Of a stretch of DNA of 12,199 nt, positions 1-7,029 are shown piece by piece. The DNA lies in NCBI GenBank assembly GCA_910585455.1, contig CAJUEL010000077.1, positions 1 through 12,199 of the forward strand, in the 5' to 3' direction. The notes below the pieces were generated by a model that saw nothing but the letters and a program-made list of their open reading frames with translations, searched no databases and had not been told where the DNA came from. Source of the stretch: an uncultured Eisenbergiella sp. GTDB taxonomy: Bacteria; Bacillota; Clostridia; Lachnospirales; Lachnospiraceae. Each line of letters begins with the position of its first letter. Position 1 is the first letter of the stretch. The position numbers were made by a program, and so were the translations under genes.

Positions 1-10
1 TAGTCTTCAG

Positions 11-49
11 TGTGGAATTTAACTTTTCATGCGGAATTTAACTTTTCAT
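11..49. repeat. 19-bp tandem direct repeat at the tex 3' end
   Basis: The 17-mer GGAATTTAACTTTTCAT occurs at 14-30 and again at 33-49, a 19-bp period. The second copy contains the tex stop codon (46-48, read on the minus strand). Subterminal repeats of this kind, next to a TGTG terminus (11-14), are known at the ends of IS21-family elements, so this may be a solitary element end or the border of an element lying beyond the left edge. That reading is inference, as no transposase is visible in the window. It could also be an unrelated short tandem duplication. Confidence 0.6.
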
Positions 50-2478
50 TCAACCCATTCCTGGTCCAGCCGCATGGTCAGGCTGATGCGCTTCTTTTGC
101 AGATCCACCTCCAGCACCTTGACGTCCACCACGTCTCCGACGCTCACCGCCTCCAGCGGGTGCTTAATGAAGCGGTTGGTGATCCGGGAAATATGTACCA
201 GTCCGTCCTGATGCACGCCGATATCCACGAACACGCCGAAATCGATGACATTGCGGACGGTTCCTTTTAAAATCATGCCGGGCTTTAAATCCTTCATATC
301 CAGCACGTCGCTTCGCAGAATCGGTCTGGGCATGTCCTCTCTGGGGTCCCGGGCGGGCTTCTCCAGCTCCTTTAAAATATCTGCAAGGGTGATTTCCCCG
401 ATTCCCAGCTCCTGGGCCATCTTCTTTTTATCCCGGATTTTTGCGGTGAGCGCTGCCGCCGCGGATGAGCCCCGCTCTACATCCTTTGCGCCCTCCGTCT
501 GCTGCGCGCCTTTTTTGCCCCCGGCATTTCTTTTTTTGTCCTCCGGGTCTTCCTGGGCAAGGGTCATGCCGCCCATGGCTGCCGCCAACGCCTTCCCCAT
601 CGCCGTATTGGTGTTGCGGATCACGATCTGTTTGGAGCGGCGGTCGTTTTTCTCACCCTTCCCGCCGCCGGACACCGCTTTGCCCTCTGTCCTGGCAGAG
701 CCCGGCTGGGATGTCTTTTTCTTCGCTTCCGCCTGCAGGGCGCGCACGTCCTCCATGGTCATGCCCAGCTTTTCAAGCAGCTTCATGGTCGCCTCATAGG
801 ACTCGGGATGCACGCTGGTGGCATCCAGCGGATTGTCTCCGTCCATGATGCGCATGAAGCCCGCACACTGCTCAAAAGCCTTGGGGCCCAGCTTTGCCAC
901 CTTCAAAAGCTGTCTGCGGTCCGTGAAGCGTCCGTTTTGTTCCCGGTATTCCACGATGTTTTTGGCGATGGTTTTGGATACGCCGGAAATATACTCCAAC
1001 AGAGAGGCGGAGGCGGTGTTTAAGTCCACGCCCACCCGGTTCACGCAGTCCTCCACCACGCCGGAGAGCGCCTCCCCCAGCCGTTTCTGGTTCATATCGT
1101 GCTGATACTGTCCAACGCCGATGGATTTGGGATCGATTTTGACAAGCTCCGCCAGCGGATCCTGCAGGCGGCGGGCGATGGAAGCGGCGCTCCGCTGTCC
1201 CACGTCAAAATTGGGGAATTCCTCCGTCGCAAGCTTGCTCGCCGAATAAACCGACGCGCCCGCCTCGCTGACGATCACATACTGTACCGGCTTTTTTAGC
1301 TCCCTGATCAGCTCTACGATGACCTGCTCAGACTCCCGGGACGCTGTGCCGTTGCCCACGGAAATCAAAGACACGTTATATTTATCGATCAGGCGCTTTA
1401 ATTCCCTTTTGGCTTCCTCTACCTTATTCTGTGGAGCCGTGGGATAAATGACCTTCGTATCCAGCACCTTGCCCGTCTCGTCCACCACGGCCAGCTTACA
1501 GCCTGTCCGAAAGGCCGGGTCCCAGCCCAGCACCACCCTGCCTGCGATGGGCGGCTGCATCAGAAGCTGCTGCAGATTTTTCCCAAACACGTCGATGGCG
1601 CCCTCCTGCGCCTTTTCCGTCAGGTCATTGCGGATTTCCCGCTCGATGGCGGGGGCGATCAGGCGGTCATAGCTGTCCTGCACCACCTCCTGCAGCACAG
1701 GCTTTGTGACCGCGTTTTCCTTTGTAATCACCTTTTTTTCCAGATAGGATAAAATGCGCTCTGTGGGGGCTTCGATTTTTACATTTAAAAACTTCTCCGC
1801 CTCTCCCCGGTTCAACGCCAGAATGCGGTGCCCCGCCGCCTTTTTCACAGGCTCCTCATAGGCATAGTACATCTCGTAGACGCTGGAGGCCTTCTCGTCC
1901 TTCGCGGTGCTGACGATCTTTCCCTCCTGCATCGTAAGCTCCCGGATGAAGATGCGGTAATCCGCCTCGTCCGAAATGCTTTCCGCGATGATGTCCTTCG
2001 CCCCCTGCAGCGCCTCCTTTTCATCGGCGACGCCCTTTTCCTCACTCACATATTTCACCGCCTCCTCTGCAAGCGGTCTGTCCGTATCCTGCGCCAGAAT
2101 GAACTGCGCCAGCGGGTCCAGTCCCTTTTCCTTTGCCACGCTCGCCCGGGTTTTGCGCTTCGGCCGGTAGGGACGGTATAAATCCTCCACCACAACCAGC
2201 GTTTCCGCTTCCAGAATCTTCGCCTTCAGCTCCTCCGTCAGCTTCCCCTGTTCCTCGATGCTGTTTAACACCGACTCCTTCTTTTCCTCCAGATTGCGCA
2301 GATAGTTTAAGCGTTCGTAGAGATCCCGCAGCACCTCGTCATTCAAGGAGCCCGTCACCTCCTTGCGGTATCGGGAAATGAAGGGAATCGTATTCCCCTC
2401 GTCGATCAGCTTCACAGCAGCCTCCACCTGCCAGCGCTCCACCTTCAGCTCATCCTTCAGCTTGTTTAAAATATCCAT
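46..2478 (-). CDS. tex: Tex/YhgF family RNA-binding transcription accessory protein
   Basis: This is an 810-residue Tex-family protein, a cytoplasmic nucleic-acid-binding factor implicated in transcription and RNA metabolism. The N-terminal helical region (about 1-200) includes the typical IPFISRYRKE segment at 31-40. A YqgF/RNase H-like domain starts near 313 (GRVVLGWDPAFRTGCKLA). A helix-hairpin-helix region lies at about 485-545 (DLNTASASLLEYISGV, GPKAF). A C-terminal S1 domain spans about 730-805 (GTVRNVIDFGVFVDIGVHQD). The protein is longer than the B. subtilis (about 720) and E. coli (about 773) relatives, mainly because of a low-complexity Gly/Lys/Glu-rich linker at about 586-688 between the HhH and S1 domains. 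The ATG start is preceded by AGAAAGG (2487-2493) at 8 nt. The stop falls inside a tandem repeat, so the last residues may have been altered by that event. The gene appears monocistronic in the window. Family assignment is very secure. Confidence 0.96.
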   Translation of the reverse strand: MDILNKLKDELKVERWQVEAAVKLIDEGNTIPFISRYRKEVTGSLNDEVLRDLYERLNYLRNLEEKKESVLNSIEEQGKLTEELKAKILEAETLVVVEDLYRPYRPKRKTRASVAKEKGLDPLAQFILAQDTDRPLAEEAVKYVSEEKGVADEKEALQGAKDIIAESISDEADYRIFIRELTMQEGKIVSTAKDEKASSVYEMYYAYEEPVKKAAGHRILALNRGEAEKFLNVKIEAPTERILSYLEKKVITKENAVTKPVLQEVVQDSYDRLIAPAIEREIRNDLTEKAQEGAIDVFGKNLQQLLMQPPIAGRVVLGWDPAFRTGCKLAVVDETGKVLDTKVIYPTAPQNKVEEAKRELKRLIDKYNVSLISVGNGTASRESEQVIVELIRELKKPVQYVIVSEAGASVYSASKLATEEFPNFDVGQRSAASIARRLQDPLAELVKIDPKSIGVGQYQHDMNQKRLGEALSGVVEDCVNRVGVDLNTASASLLEYISGVSKTIAKNIVEYREQNGRFTDRRQLLKVAKLGPKAFEQCAGFMRIMDGDNPLDATSVHPESYEATMKLLEKLGMTMEDVRALQAEAKKKTSQPGSARTEGKAVSGGGKGEKNDRRSKQIVIRNTNTAMGKALAAAMGGMTLAQEDPEDKKRNAGGKKGAQQTEGAKDVERGSSAAAALTAKIRDKKKMAQELGIGEITLADILKELEKPARDPREDMPRPILRSDVLDMKDLKPGMILKGTVRNVIDFGVFVDIGVHQDGLVHISRITNRFIKHPLEAVSVGDVVDVKVLEVDLQKKRISLTMRLDQEWVE

Positions 2479-2555
2479 TTTTCCAACCTTTCTGTATGAC
2501 TGTTCTCTTCCATAGAAAACGACAAAGGCAAGGTCCTTTGCCGCTGTCTCTCTCT

Positions 2556-2585
2556 AGTATAGTGGAAACCCCCTCCATTTGTAAA
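2556..2585 (-). promoter_or_regulatory. Probable sigma-A promoter of tex
   Basis: On the minus strand, TTTACA (2580-2585) and TATACT (2556-2561) are separated by 18 bp, giving a start near 2549 and a leader of about 70 nt. The leader holds a small hairpin, CAAAGG/CCTTTG at 2523-2540 with a 6-nt loop, of unknown role. Confidence 0.6.
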
Positions 2586-2641
2586 GCCGAAAAATTCCTG
2601 CAAAACTGTTACACTGATTTCCATATTCATACATTTTTCAT

Positions 2642-2670
2642 TTGTATCTGTGCACAAAGGGTGGTAAAAT
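2642..2670 (+). promoter_or_regulatory. Probable promoter of the DUF4190 gene
   Basis: TTGTAT (2642-2647) and TAAAAT (2665-2670) are separated by 17 bp, about 43 nt upstream of the ATG at 2713. The region is divergent from the tex promoter. Confidence 0.5.
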
Positions 2671-2712
2671 ATAGCTGTCATTCATGTCATTATCAGTGAG
2701 GAAGGATATTTT

Positions 2713-3141
2713 ATGAACTATAACGAAAATCAACAGCCGGGCGGAAACGCCTCTTATTACCGGATGCCCGATCCGTATAAAAAGGCGCAGGGATTTGCGA
2801 CAGCTTCCATGGTGTTGGGCATACTCGCCTTTGTGAGCGTATTTTCCATGACGGTCGTGCCGGCCTTTATTTTTGGAAGCCTGGCGGTCATACTGGGCAT
2901 TCTGTCAAGAGGAAACTTAAAAGCGCTGCAGGGGCGGGCGCTCGCGGGCATCATCGTCGGCGGCTGTGCGCTTGTGATCAATCTTTTGCTCTGTATCTTT
3001 TCCTTTTATGTGGTTTTTTCCGATCCGGAAATTGCCAGACAATATTGGGATATGATCAACCAGACGTATACACAGATGTGGGGAATGAGCCTTTCTGACA
3101 TTCTCAAAAGCTACGGTTTTGATGCCGCACTGCCCCACTAG
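2713..3141 (+). CDS. DUF4190-domain small membrane protein
   Basis: This 142-residue integral membrane protein has the DUF4190 layout. A short polar N-terminus rich in Asn, Gln and Tyr (1-25) precedes hydrophobic stretches at about 28-45, 48-66 and 77-102. Small residues dominate (GFATASMVLGILAF, GSLAVILGILSRG, ALAGIIVGGCALVINLLL), and the repeated small-residue helices around the ILGI and GIIVG turns are typical of the family. The polar C-terminal tail of about 40 residues is predicted to be soluble. No catalytic residues are visible and the family has no firmly established function. The start is supported by GAGGAAGG at 2698-2705, 7 nt before the ATG. The gene is probably monocistronic, because a terminator-like hairpin follows at 3235-3269. 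Confidence 0.85.
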   Translation: MNYNENQQPGGNASYYRMPDPYKKAQGFATASMVLGILAFVSVFSMTVVPAFIFGSLAVILGILSRGNLKALQGRALAGIIVGGCALVINLLLCIFSFYVVFSDPEIARQYWDMINQTYTQMWGMSLSDILKSYGFDAALPH

Positions 3142-3234
3142 ATGAACATCCACAACAGCTCGGATGGGTCTGAACTGTTACGGACAGGCGCCATTGAACA
3201 GAAAAAGCGATCTTGTCTATCCTCGCGATAAACG

Positions 3235-3269
3235 GGGTGATTTTGTTTATGGGAAATCAAACCCTTTTT
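3235..3269 (+). terminator. Probable Rho-independent terminator after the DUF4190 gene
   Basis: GGGTGATTT (3235-3243) pairs with AAATC and ACCC (3254-3264) across a 10-nt loop, with a 2-nt AA bulge in the 3' arm, followed directly by TTTTT (3265-3269). It is the right kind of signal between two plus-strand genes, but the stem is modest. Confidence 0.5.
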
Positions 3270-3279
3270 AAATAGTTGT

Positions 3280-3299
3280 GCCGCCCAGGTCAGGGCGGC
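3280..3299 (+). repeat. GC-rich hairpin directly upstream of the DUF975 ribosome binding site
   Basis: GCCGCCC (3280-3286) and GGGCGGC (3293-3299) form a perfect 7-bp stem with a 6-nt loop, ending 5 nt before the Shine-Dalgarno (3305-3309). There is no T-tract, so it is not a terminator. It may be a 5' mRNA stabiliser or a translational control element. Confidence 0.6.
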
Positions 3300-3314
3300 G
3301 GAATGGAGATTTTT

Positions 3315-4043
3315 ATGAGAAACTATGCAACCAGCGCTGCCTTAAAGGCGCGCGCACGGCAATCCCTGCTGGGGCATTATCTGACGCTTTCCGGCGCTTT
3401 CATCATGCTTGGCATCCTGCAATATGTCATCGTGGTGCCCTCCGCGCTGATGCAGGCAATTCCGCCGATCGGCATGATCCTTTACTACGCCACATCCTTC
3501 TGCCTGGAGCTGTTTTTTTCCATCTTTTATGTCGGCATCGCTTTTATGTTTCTGGGTAATGCCTGCGGGCAGTATATCAATTCCGGCTCCCTTTTTACGG
3601 GCTTTTGGAACAATCCCGGCAGGGCTGTCCGGATTCAGCTCGTGCCCTCCTTGTTATTGCTGCTGCCCAACCTTCTGCCCCAGATTTTATTGAATCAGTT
3701 TTTCCTGATCAGGGATAAAAAATGGCTGCTGTACTGTCTGATCGCTTCCCTGATTTTTCTGCCGGTTAAGCTGTACGTACAGATTTTGTACTCCCAAATC
3801 TATTATGTGATGCTGGATTTTCCGGATATGGAACCGATGGAGTGCCTGCGCCAGTCAAGGCGGCTGATGAAAGGGAATATGCTGCGCTATCTTTACATCC
3901 GGCTCAGCTTCCTTCCCCTCACGCTTCTGGGCGTGCTTTCCTTCGGCATCGGGCTTTTCTACATCTATCCCTACCGGGAGCAGACCTATGCCAACTTTTA
4001 TCTGGACCTGGTTGCCAACAGGCAGGGACAGACAGCCTCCTGA
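3315..4043 (+). CDS. DUF975 family multi-pass membrane protein
   Basis: This 242-residue integral membrane protein has DUF975 hallmarks. The N-terminus LKARARQSLLGHYL is the family's conserved amphipathic entry (residues 10-23). Hydrophobic spans follow at about 24-46, 52-82, 108-130, 138-163 and 194-218. Conserved C-terminal features are the SRRLMKGN motif (181-188) and the GIGLFYIYPYREQTYANFY stretch (211-229). Function is not established for the family. The start is the ATG at 3315 with GGAGA at 3305-3309 five nt upstream. A longer frame reaches a TTG at 3276 but would read through the upstream hairpin and lacks a ribosome site. No clear terminator follows before the next promoter at 4104. 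Confidence 0.88.
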   Translation: MRNYATSAALKARARQSLLGHYLTLSGAFIMLGILQYVIVVPSALMQAIPPIGMILYYATSFCLELFFSIFYVGIAFMFLGNACGQYINSGSLFTGFWNNPGRAVRIQLVPSLLLLLPNLLPQILLNQFFLIRDKKWLLYCLIASLIFLPVKLYVQILYSQIYYVMLDFPDMEPMECLRQSRRLMKGNMLRYLYIRLSFLPLTLLGVLSFGIGLFYIYPYREQTYANFYLDLVANRQGQTAS

Positions 4044-4103
4044 TTTTGTCTCAACAAACAGCACCTCTGAAACATAAATTGGAATGGGCATGCCGTACAG
4101 TTC

Positions 4104-4132
4104 TTGAATTTACGGTCAGAAAATGATATGAT
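4104..4132 (+). promoter_or_regulatory. Strong sigma-A-type promoter of the rpn-like gene
   Basis: TTGAAT (4104-4109) and TATGAT (4127-4132) are separated by exactly 17 bp and sit about 30 bp upstream of the ATG at 4162. The gene therefore probably has its own transcription start rather than depending on DUF975. Confidence 0.7.
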
Positions 4133-4161
4133 AGAGCTACAAATACAGAAAGGATTTTTAC

Positions 4162-5115
4162 ATGGCAAATATATATGATGGGGCATTTCGCACAATCCTG
4201 AATGACTGCAGGAAACTGGTAATCCCCATTATCAACGAGATTTTCGGGGAAACATATACAGGGGAAGAAGAAATACAGTTTTTTCCCAATGAGCATTTTT
4301 TAGATCAACAGGAGGAACCGGATAAACATCGCATAACGGACACGAATTTCACAGTTTTTGGAAAAGTACAAAAGAAGTATCATATCGAATGTGAAAGCAG
4401 TTTACCGGATGGAAAAATCACAGTAAGACTTTTCGAGTATGATGCACAGATAGCGCTGGACGAGGGAACGGTTACAGAAGAAACCCTGACAGTGACATTT
4501 CCCAATACAGCGGTTCTATATCTTCGAACGCGTAGAAAAACACCGGATCAGATGAAATACATTATTGTCACGCCGGGCGGAACAGTGCAGTATGATATAC
4601 CGATTATGAAAATTCAAAAATATTCGTTGGAGGATATTTTTGAAAAACATCTGCTAATGCTGATTCCATTTTACATTTTCTCACATGAAAACAGTTTTCC
4701 GGAGTATAATAACGATGAACAAAAGCTGGAAGAGCTGAAAGCAGAGTATAGGGTTATTCTTGAAAAGCTTGACAGATTGGAGGAACAGGACATAATCGGA
4801 GCATTTGACAAACGGACAATCATAGAGCTTTCCGGTGATGTGATCAAAGAGATTGCACAGAAATATAAGAATGTGCAGGAAAGTGTAGGTGATATGATGA
4901 GTGGAGCATTAATTGAAACAACCGCAAGAAAAATCTTAAATCAGGGCATCAGTGAGGGCATTCAGGAAGGAAAGAGCCTGGGGAGCAATGAAGCAAAAAG
5001 AAGTACTGCGCTTAAACTGTTAAAAAGAGGAAAACAAACGATACCGGAAATTGCAGAAGATACTGGCCTTAGTGTTACGGAAGTGGAGCAGCTCGCAGGA
5101 CTGCAGACAATATAA
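4162..5115 (+). CDS. Rpn/PD-(D/E)XK-like putative nuclease-transposase family protein
   Basis: This 317-residue protein resembles the Clostridia group annotated as Rpn-family or PD-(D/E)XK nuclease-like transposase proteins. The putative nuclease core lies at about 55-150. Asp60 (ITDTNF) and Glu76/Glu78 in HIECESS (74-80) are candidate metal ligands. The usual Lys/Gln of the motif is not obvious, so activity is uncertain. The segment RLFEYDAQIAL follows at 89-99. A charged helical region (about 183-245) leads to a C-terminal helix-turn-helix-like stretch (about 282-313, LLKRGKQTIPEIAEDTGLS). The start has AGAAAGG at 4147-4153, 8 nt before the ATG. Base composition is visibly more AT-rich than the neighbouring tex and secA, which suggests horizontal acquisition. 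The stop overlaps a 9-bp direct repeat that flanks a large palindrome. Related Rpn proteins of E. coli promote RecA-independent recombination; that role is not shown here. Confidence 0.7.
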   Translation: MANIYDGAFRTILNDCRKLVIPIINEIFGETYTGEEEIQFFPNEHFLDQQEEPDKHRITDTNFTVFGKVQKKYHIECESSLPDGKITVRLFEYDAQIALDEGTVTEETLTVTFPNTAVLYLRTRRKTPDQMKYIIVTPGGTVQYDIPIMKIQKYSLEDIFEKHLLMLIPFYIFSHENSFPEYNNDEQKLEELKAEYRVILEKLDRLEEQDIIGAFDKRTIIELSGDVIKEIAQKYKNVQESVGDMMSGALIETTARKILNQGISEGIQEGKSLGSNEAKRSTALKLLKRGKQTIPEIAEDTGLSVTEVEQLAGLQTI

Positions 5116-5135
5116 ATATAAAGGACCGCAAAGAT

Positions 5136-5197
5136 GGGAAGGGGATTTTCAGTAACAGTTCAGACAAGCTTGAACTGTTACTGAAAATCCCCTTCCC
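5136..5197. repeat. Perfect inverted repeat, 27-bp arms, between convergent genes
   Basis: The arms at 5136-5162 and 5171-5197 are exact reverse complements around an 8-nt loop (5163-5170). They begin with GGGAAGGGGATTTTC and end at the loop with GTAACAGTTCA. The structure sits between the stops of the plus-strand rpn-like gene (5115) and the minus-strand kinase gene (5213), so it could block transcription from both sides, but neither flank has a good T-tract. The 9-mer AAATATAAA occurs on both sides (5114-5122 and 5200-5208), which might be a target duplication or AT-rich chance. It may be a small non-autonomous repeat element. Confidence 0.9.
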
Positions 5198-5212
5198 TGA
5201 AATATAAATTTC

Positions 5213-5740
5213 TTATAGCAATTCATTTTTGAAGAATAATTCGCCCACAATCCTGTCCGCACATTCTGCCGCGCTGTACAGACTTGTGTCCACTCTCAGC
5301 GCATACACTATATTCTTTGCCATCAGCGCATGCTGTTCCTCCGATTGGTCCTCATATCGATCCCCACGCATCACATTTCTTTTTCTGCATATATCCAAAG
5401 GACAGTATACTTCGACGATATCAAGCGGATTATCCTTCAATATCTCTGTCAATTGCCGATAATGGGGCGCGATTTCATCCCTTTCAACCAATATGCCATC
5501 TATCAGAACATTTTTGCCCATATCCGAATAGAGCTTCGCAGTGTGGTACATCATAATAATTACTTCGCCAAGATATTTCCAATAGTCCTCGCGCAAATAT
5601 TTCTCTCCGACCATCTCCTGAAACAAGTCATTTGCGACTACATAAAAAAATATGTCATCACGCTCCTGCAGGGCTTCGACTATGGATGTCTTTCCTGCGC
5701 TCGTTACTCCATTTAAAAAAATAATACGTCCCTTTTTCAT
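5213..5740 (-). CDS. Chloramphenicol phosphotransferase-like P-loop kinase
   Basis: This 175-residue cytoplasmic P-loop protein resembles chloramphenicol 3-O-phosphotransferase (CPT). A Walker A motif is at 11-18 (GVTSAGKT). Asp38 (VVANDLF) aligns with the catalytic Asp of CPT (VDSL). LIDG at 79-82 is the Walker B-like strand. RKRNVMRGDR at 119-128 is the arginine-rich lid. VDTSLYSAAECADRI near the C-terminus matches the CPT end pattern. The length is close to the 178 residues of the Streptomyces enzyme. The natural substrate is unknown; most CPT-like proteins in Firmicutes have no shown role in resistance. The start is the ATG at 5740, preceded by GGAGGAG (5746-5752) at 5 nt. A longer frame to 5836 runs through a palindrome and is rejected. 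No clear promoter is seen. Confidence 0.82.
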   Translation of the reverse strand: MKKGRIIFLNGVTSAGKTSIVEALQERDDIFFYVVANDLFQEMVGEKYLREDYWKYLGEVIIMMYHTAKLYSDMGKNVLIDGILVERDEIAPHYRQLTEILKDNPLDIVEVYCPLDICRKRNVMRGDRYEDQSEEQHALMAKNIVYALRVDTSLYSAAECADRIVGELFFKNELL

Positions 5741-5797
5741 TTCATCTCCTCCAAAAAACTGAGCGTTACTGTCCACTCCGTGACCGGTGACAACTAA

Positions 5798-5833
5798 TCC
5801 CTGACAATTTGGACAGGTCCGAATCGTCAGGGA
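5798..5833. repeat. Near-perfect 36-bp palindrome upstream of the kinase gene
   Basis: TCCCTGAC (5798-5805) pairs with GTCAGGGA (5826-5833), and pairing continues inward, with one mismatch and one G-U-type pair, to GGAC/GTCC around AG (5815-5816). It lies in the 161-bp gap between prfB and the kinase gene. It is followed at distance by AT-rich sequence rather than a clean T-tract. Confidence 0.75.
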
Positions 5834-5878
5834 CAAGCAATGCCATTTTTATTCATTTTAAAAAGATAAACAATTTCG

Positions 5879-5903
5879 AAAAGGCCACTTTTGAACAGCC
5901 TTT
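5879..5903 (-). terminator. Weak terminator-like hairpin at the end of prfB
   Basis: On the minus strand AAAGGC and GCCTTT (plus 5898-5903 and 5880-5885) form a 6-bp stem with a 12-nt loop followed by a short T run (5879-5882). The upstream arm overlaps the prfB stop codon. The T-tract is short, so termination may be partial. Confidence 0.4.
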
Positions 5904-7029
5904 AATTTTCCGGCTCCTTTTTCACACTGATCCACTTCAAATACGCGTTGATAAAGGGGTCCAGTCCGCCGTCCAGCACGCCGTCCGCGTTCGCCACCTC
6001 CTGATTCGTGCGCAGGTCCTTCACCAGCTTGTAAGGCTGCAGCACATAGGAACGGATCTGGTTTCCCCAGGCGATGTCCTTGACCTCGCCCCGGATATCG
6101 GAAAGCTTCTCCGCGTTCGCCTCCTGCTTGAGCAGATACAGCTTCGCCTTCAGCATCTGCATCGCCTTGTCCTTGTTCTGGAACTGGGAACGCTCATTCT
6201 GGCACTGCACCACGATGCCCGTAGGCAGATGGGTGATGCGGATTGCGGAGGATGTCTTGTTGATATGCTGTCCGCCCGCGCCGCTGCTTCGATAGGTATC
6301 GATGCGCAGCTCGTCCGGATTGATCTCGATATCCAGATCCTCCTCAATGTCCGGCATGACGTCCAGCGAGACAAAGGAGGTCTGCCGCTTGCCCTGTGCG
6401 TTAAAGGGGGAAATGCGCACCAGCCGGTGCACGCCCTTTTCCGATTTCAAATAGCCGTAAGCGTTCTCTCCGTTGACCTGAAAGGTGACGGATTTGATGC
6501 CCGCTTCTTCCCCGTCCAGATAGTCGAGCACTTCTACGGAAAATCCCTTCTTTTCCGCCCAGCGGGTGTACATGCGGTAAAGCATGCTGCACCAGTCACA
6601 GCTTTCCGTACCTCCCGCGCCCGCATTCAGCTTCAAAATCGCGTTGGACTTATCATATTCTCCGGATAAAAGGGTGCCGATGCGCAGCTCATCCAACTCG
6701 CTTATGAATTCGTCCAGTTCGCCGCGGATCTCTGTCACCATATCCGGATCCTCTTCCTCATAGCCCATTTCGATGAGGGTCTCGATATCCGAATACTGGG
6801 TTTCCAGCTTTTCGCATAAGCCCTTTGTATCCTTTAAATTTTTCAGTTCCTTCATTTTCCGGTTGGAAATCTCCGGATCGTCCCAGAAGCCGGGGGCTTC
6901 CATTTCCATTTCCAGCTCTTCGATCCGCTTGCTTTTTCCTTCCAGATCCAGAGATTCCTTCACCTCCTGCAGCGTGCCCTCATAGCCCTGCAGTTCAAAT
7001 TTCATCTGATCCAATTCCACCATTGCCAT
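5902..7029 (-). CDS. prfB: Peptide chain release factor 2
   Basis: This 375-residue class I release factor recognises UGA and UAA stop codons on the ribosome. The codon-recognition tripeptide SPF is at 207-209 (VRISPFNAQGKRQTSF). The catalytic GGQ loop is at 252-254 (SSGAGGQHINKT), where Gln is the usual methylation site. The N-terminal coiled region (about 1-110) contains RIEELEMEMEAPGFWDD. Most RF2 genes carry an in-frame UGA near codon 25 and need a +1 frameshift. Here the corresponding Leu-Asp (residues 27-28, CTG GAT) is read without a stop, so the autoregulatory frameshift is absent. The start is the ATG at 7029 with a weak GGTGAG about 8 nt upstream; the second ATG (codon 3) is an alternative. 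The gene lies downstream of secA on the same strand, the arrangement also known from B. subtilis, and is probably co-transcribed. Confidence 0.97.
   Translation of the reverse strand: MAMVELDQMKFELQGYEGTLQEVKESLDLEGKSKRIEELEMEMEAPGFWDDPEISNRKMKELKNLKDTKGLCEKLETQYSDIETLIEMGYEEEDPDMVTEIRGELDEFISELDELRIGTLLSGEYDKSNAILKLNAGAGGTESCDWCSMLYRMYTRWAEKKGFSVEVLDYLDGEEAGIKSVTFQVNGENAYGYLKSEKGVHRLVRISPFNAQGKRQTSFVSLDVMPDIEEDLDIEINPDELRIDTYRSSGAGGQHINKTSSAIRITHLPTGIVVQCQNERSQFQNKDKAMQMLKAKLYLLKQEANAEKLSDIRGEVKDIAWGNQIRSYVLQPYKLVKDLRTNQEVANADGVLDGGLDPFINAYLKWISVKKEPEN

Noticed and set aside
1828..2181. Long plus-strand frame opposite tex
   Set aside because: It is antisense to strongly conserved Tex codons; similar frames opposite secA and prfB arise from the GC-rich codon pattern.
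5213..5740. Calling the CPT-like gene an antibiotic resistance gene
   Set aside because: Fold and motifs match, but the family is wide and the substrate cannot be read from the sequence.
5741..5836. N-terminal extension of the kinase-like gene with a CPNC motif
   Set aside because: The extension is encoded by a palindrome, has no ribosome site, and the ATG at 5740 has GGAGGAG at ideal distance and fits the family's start.
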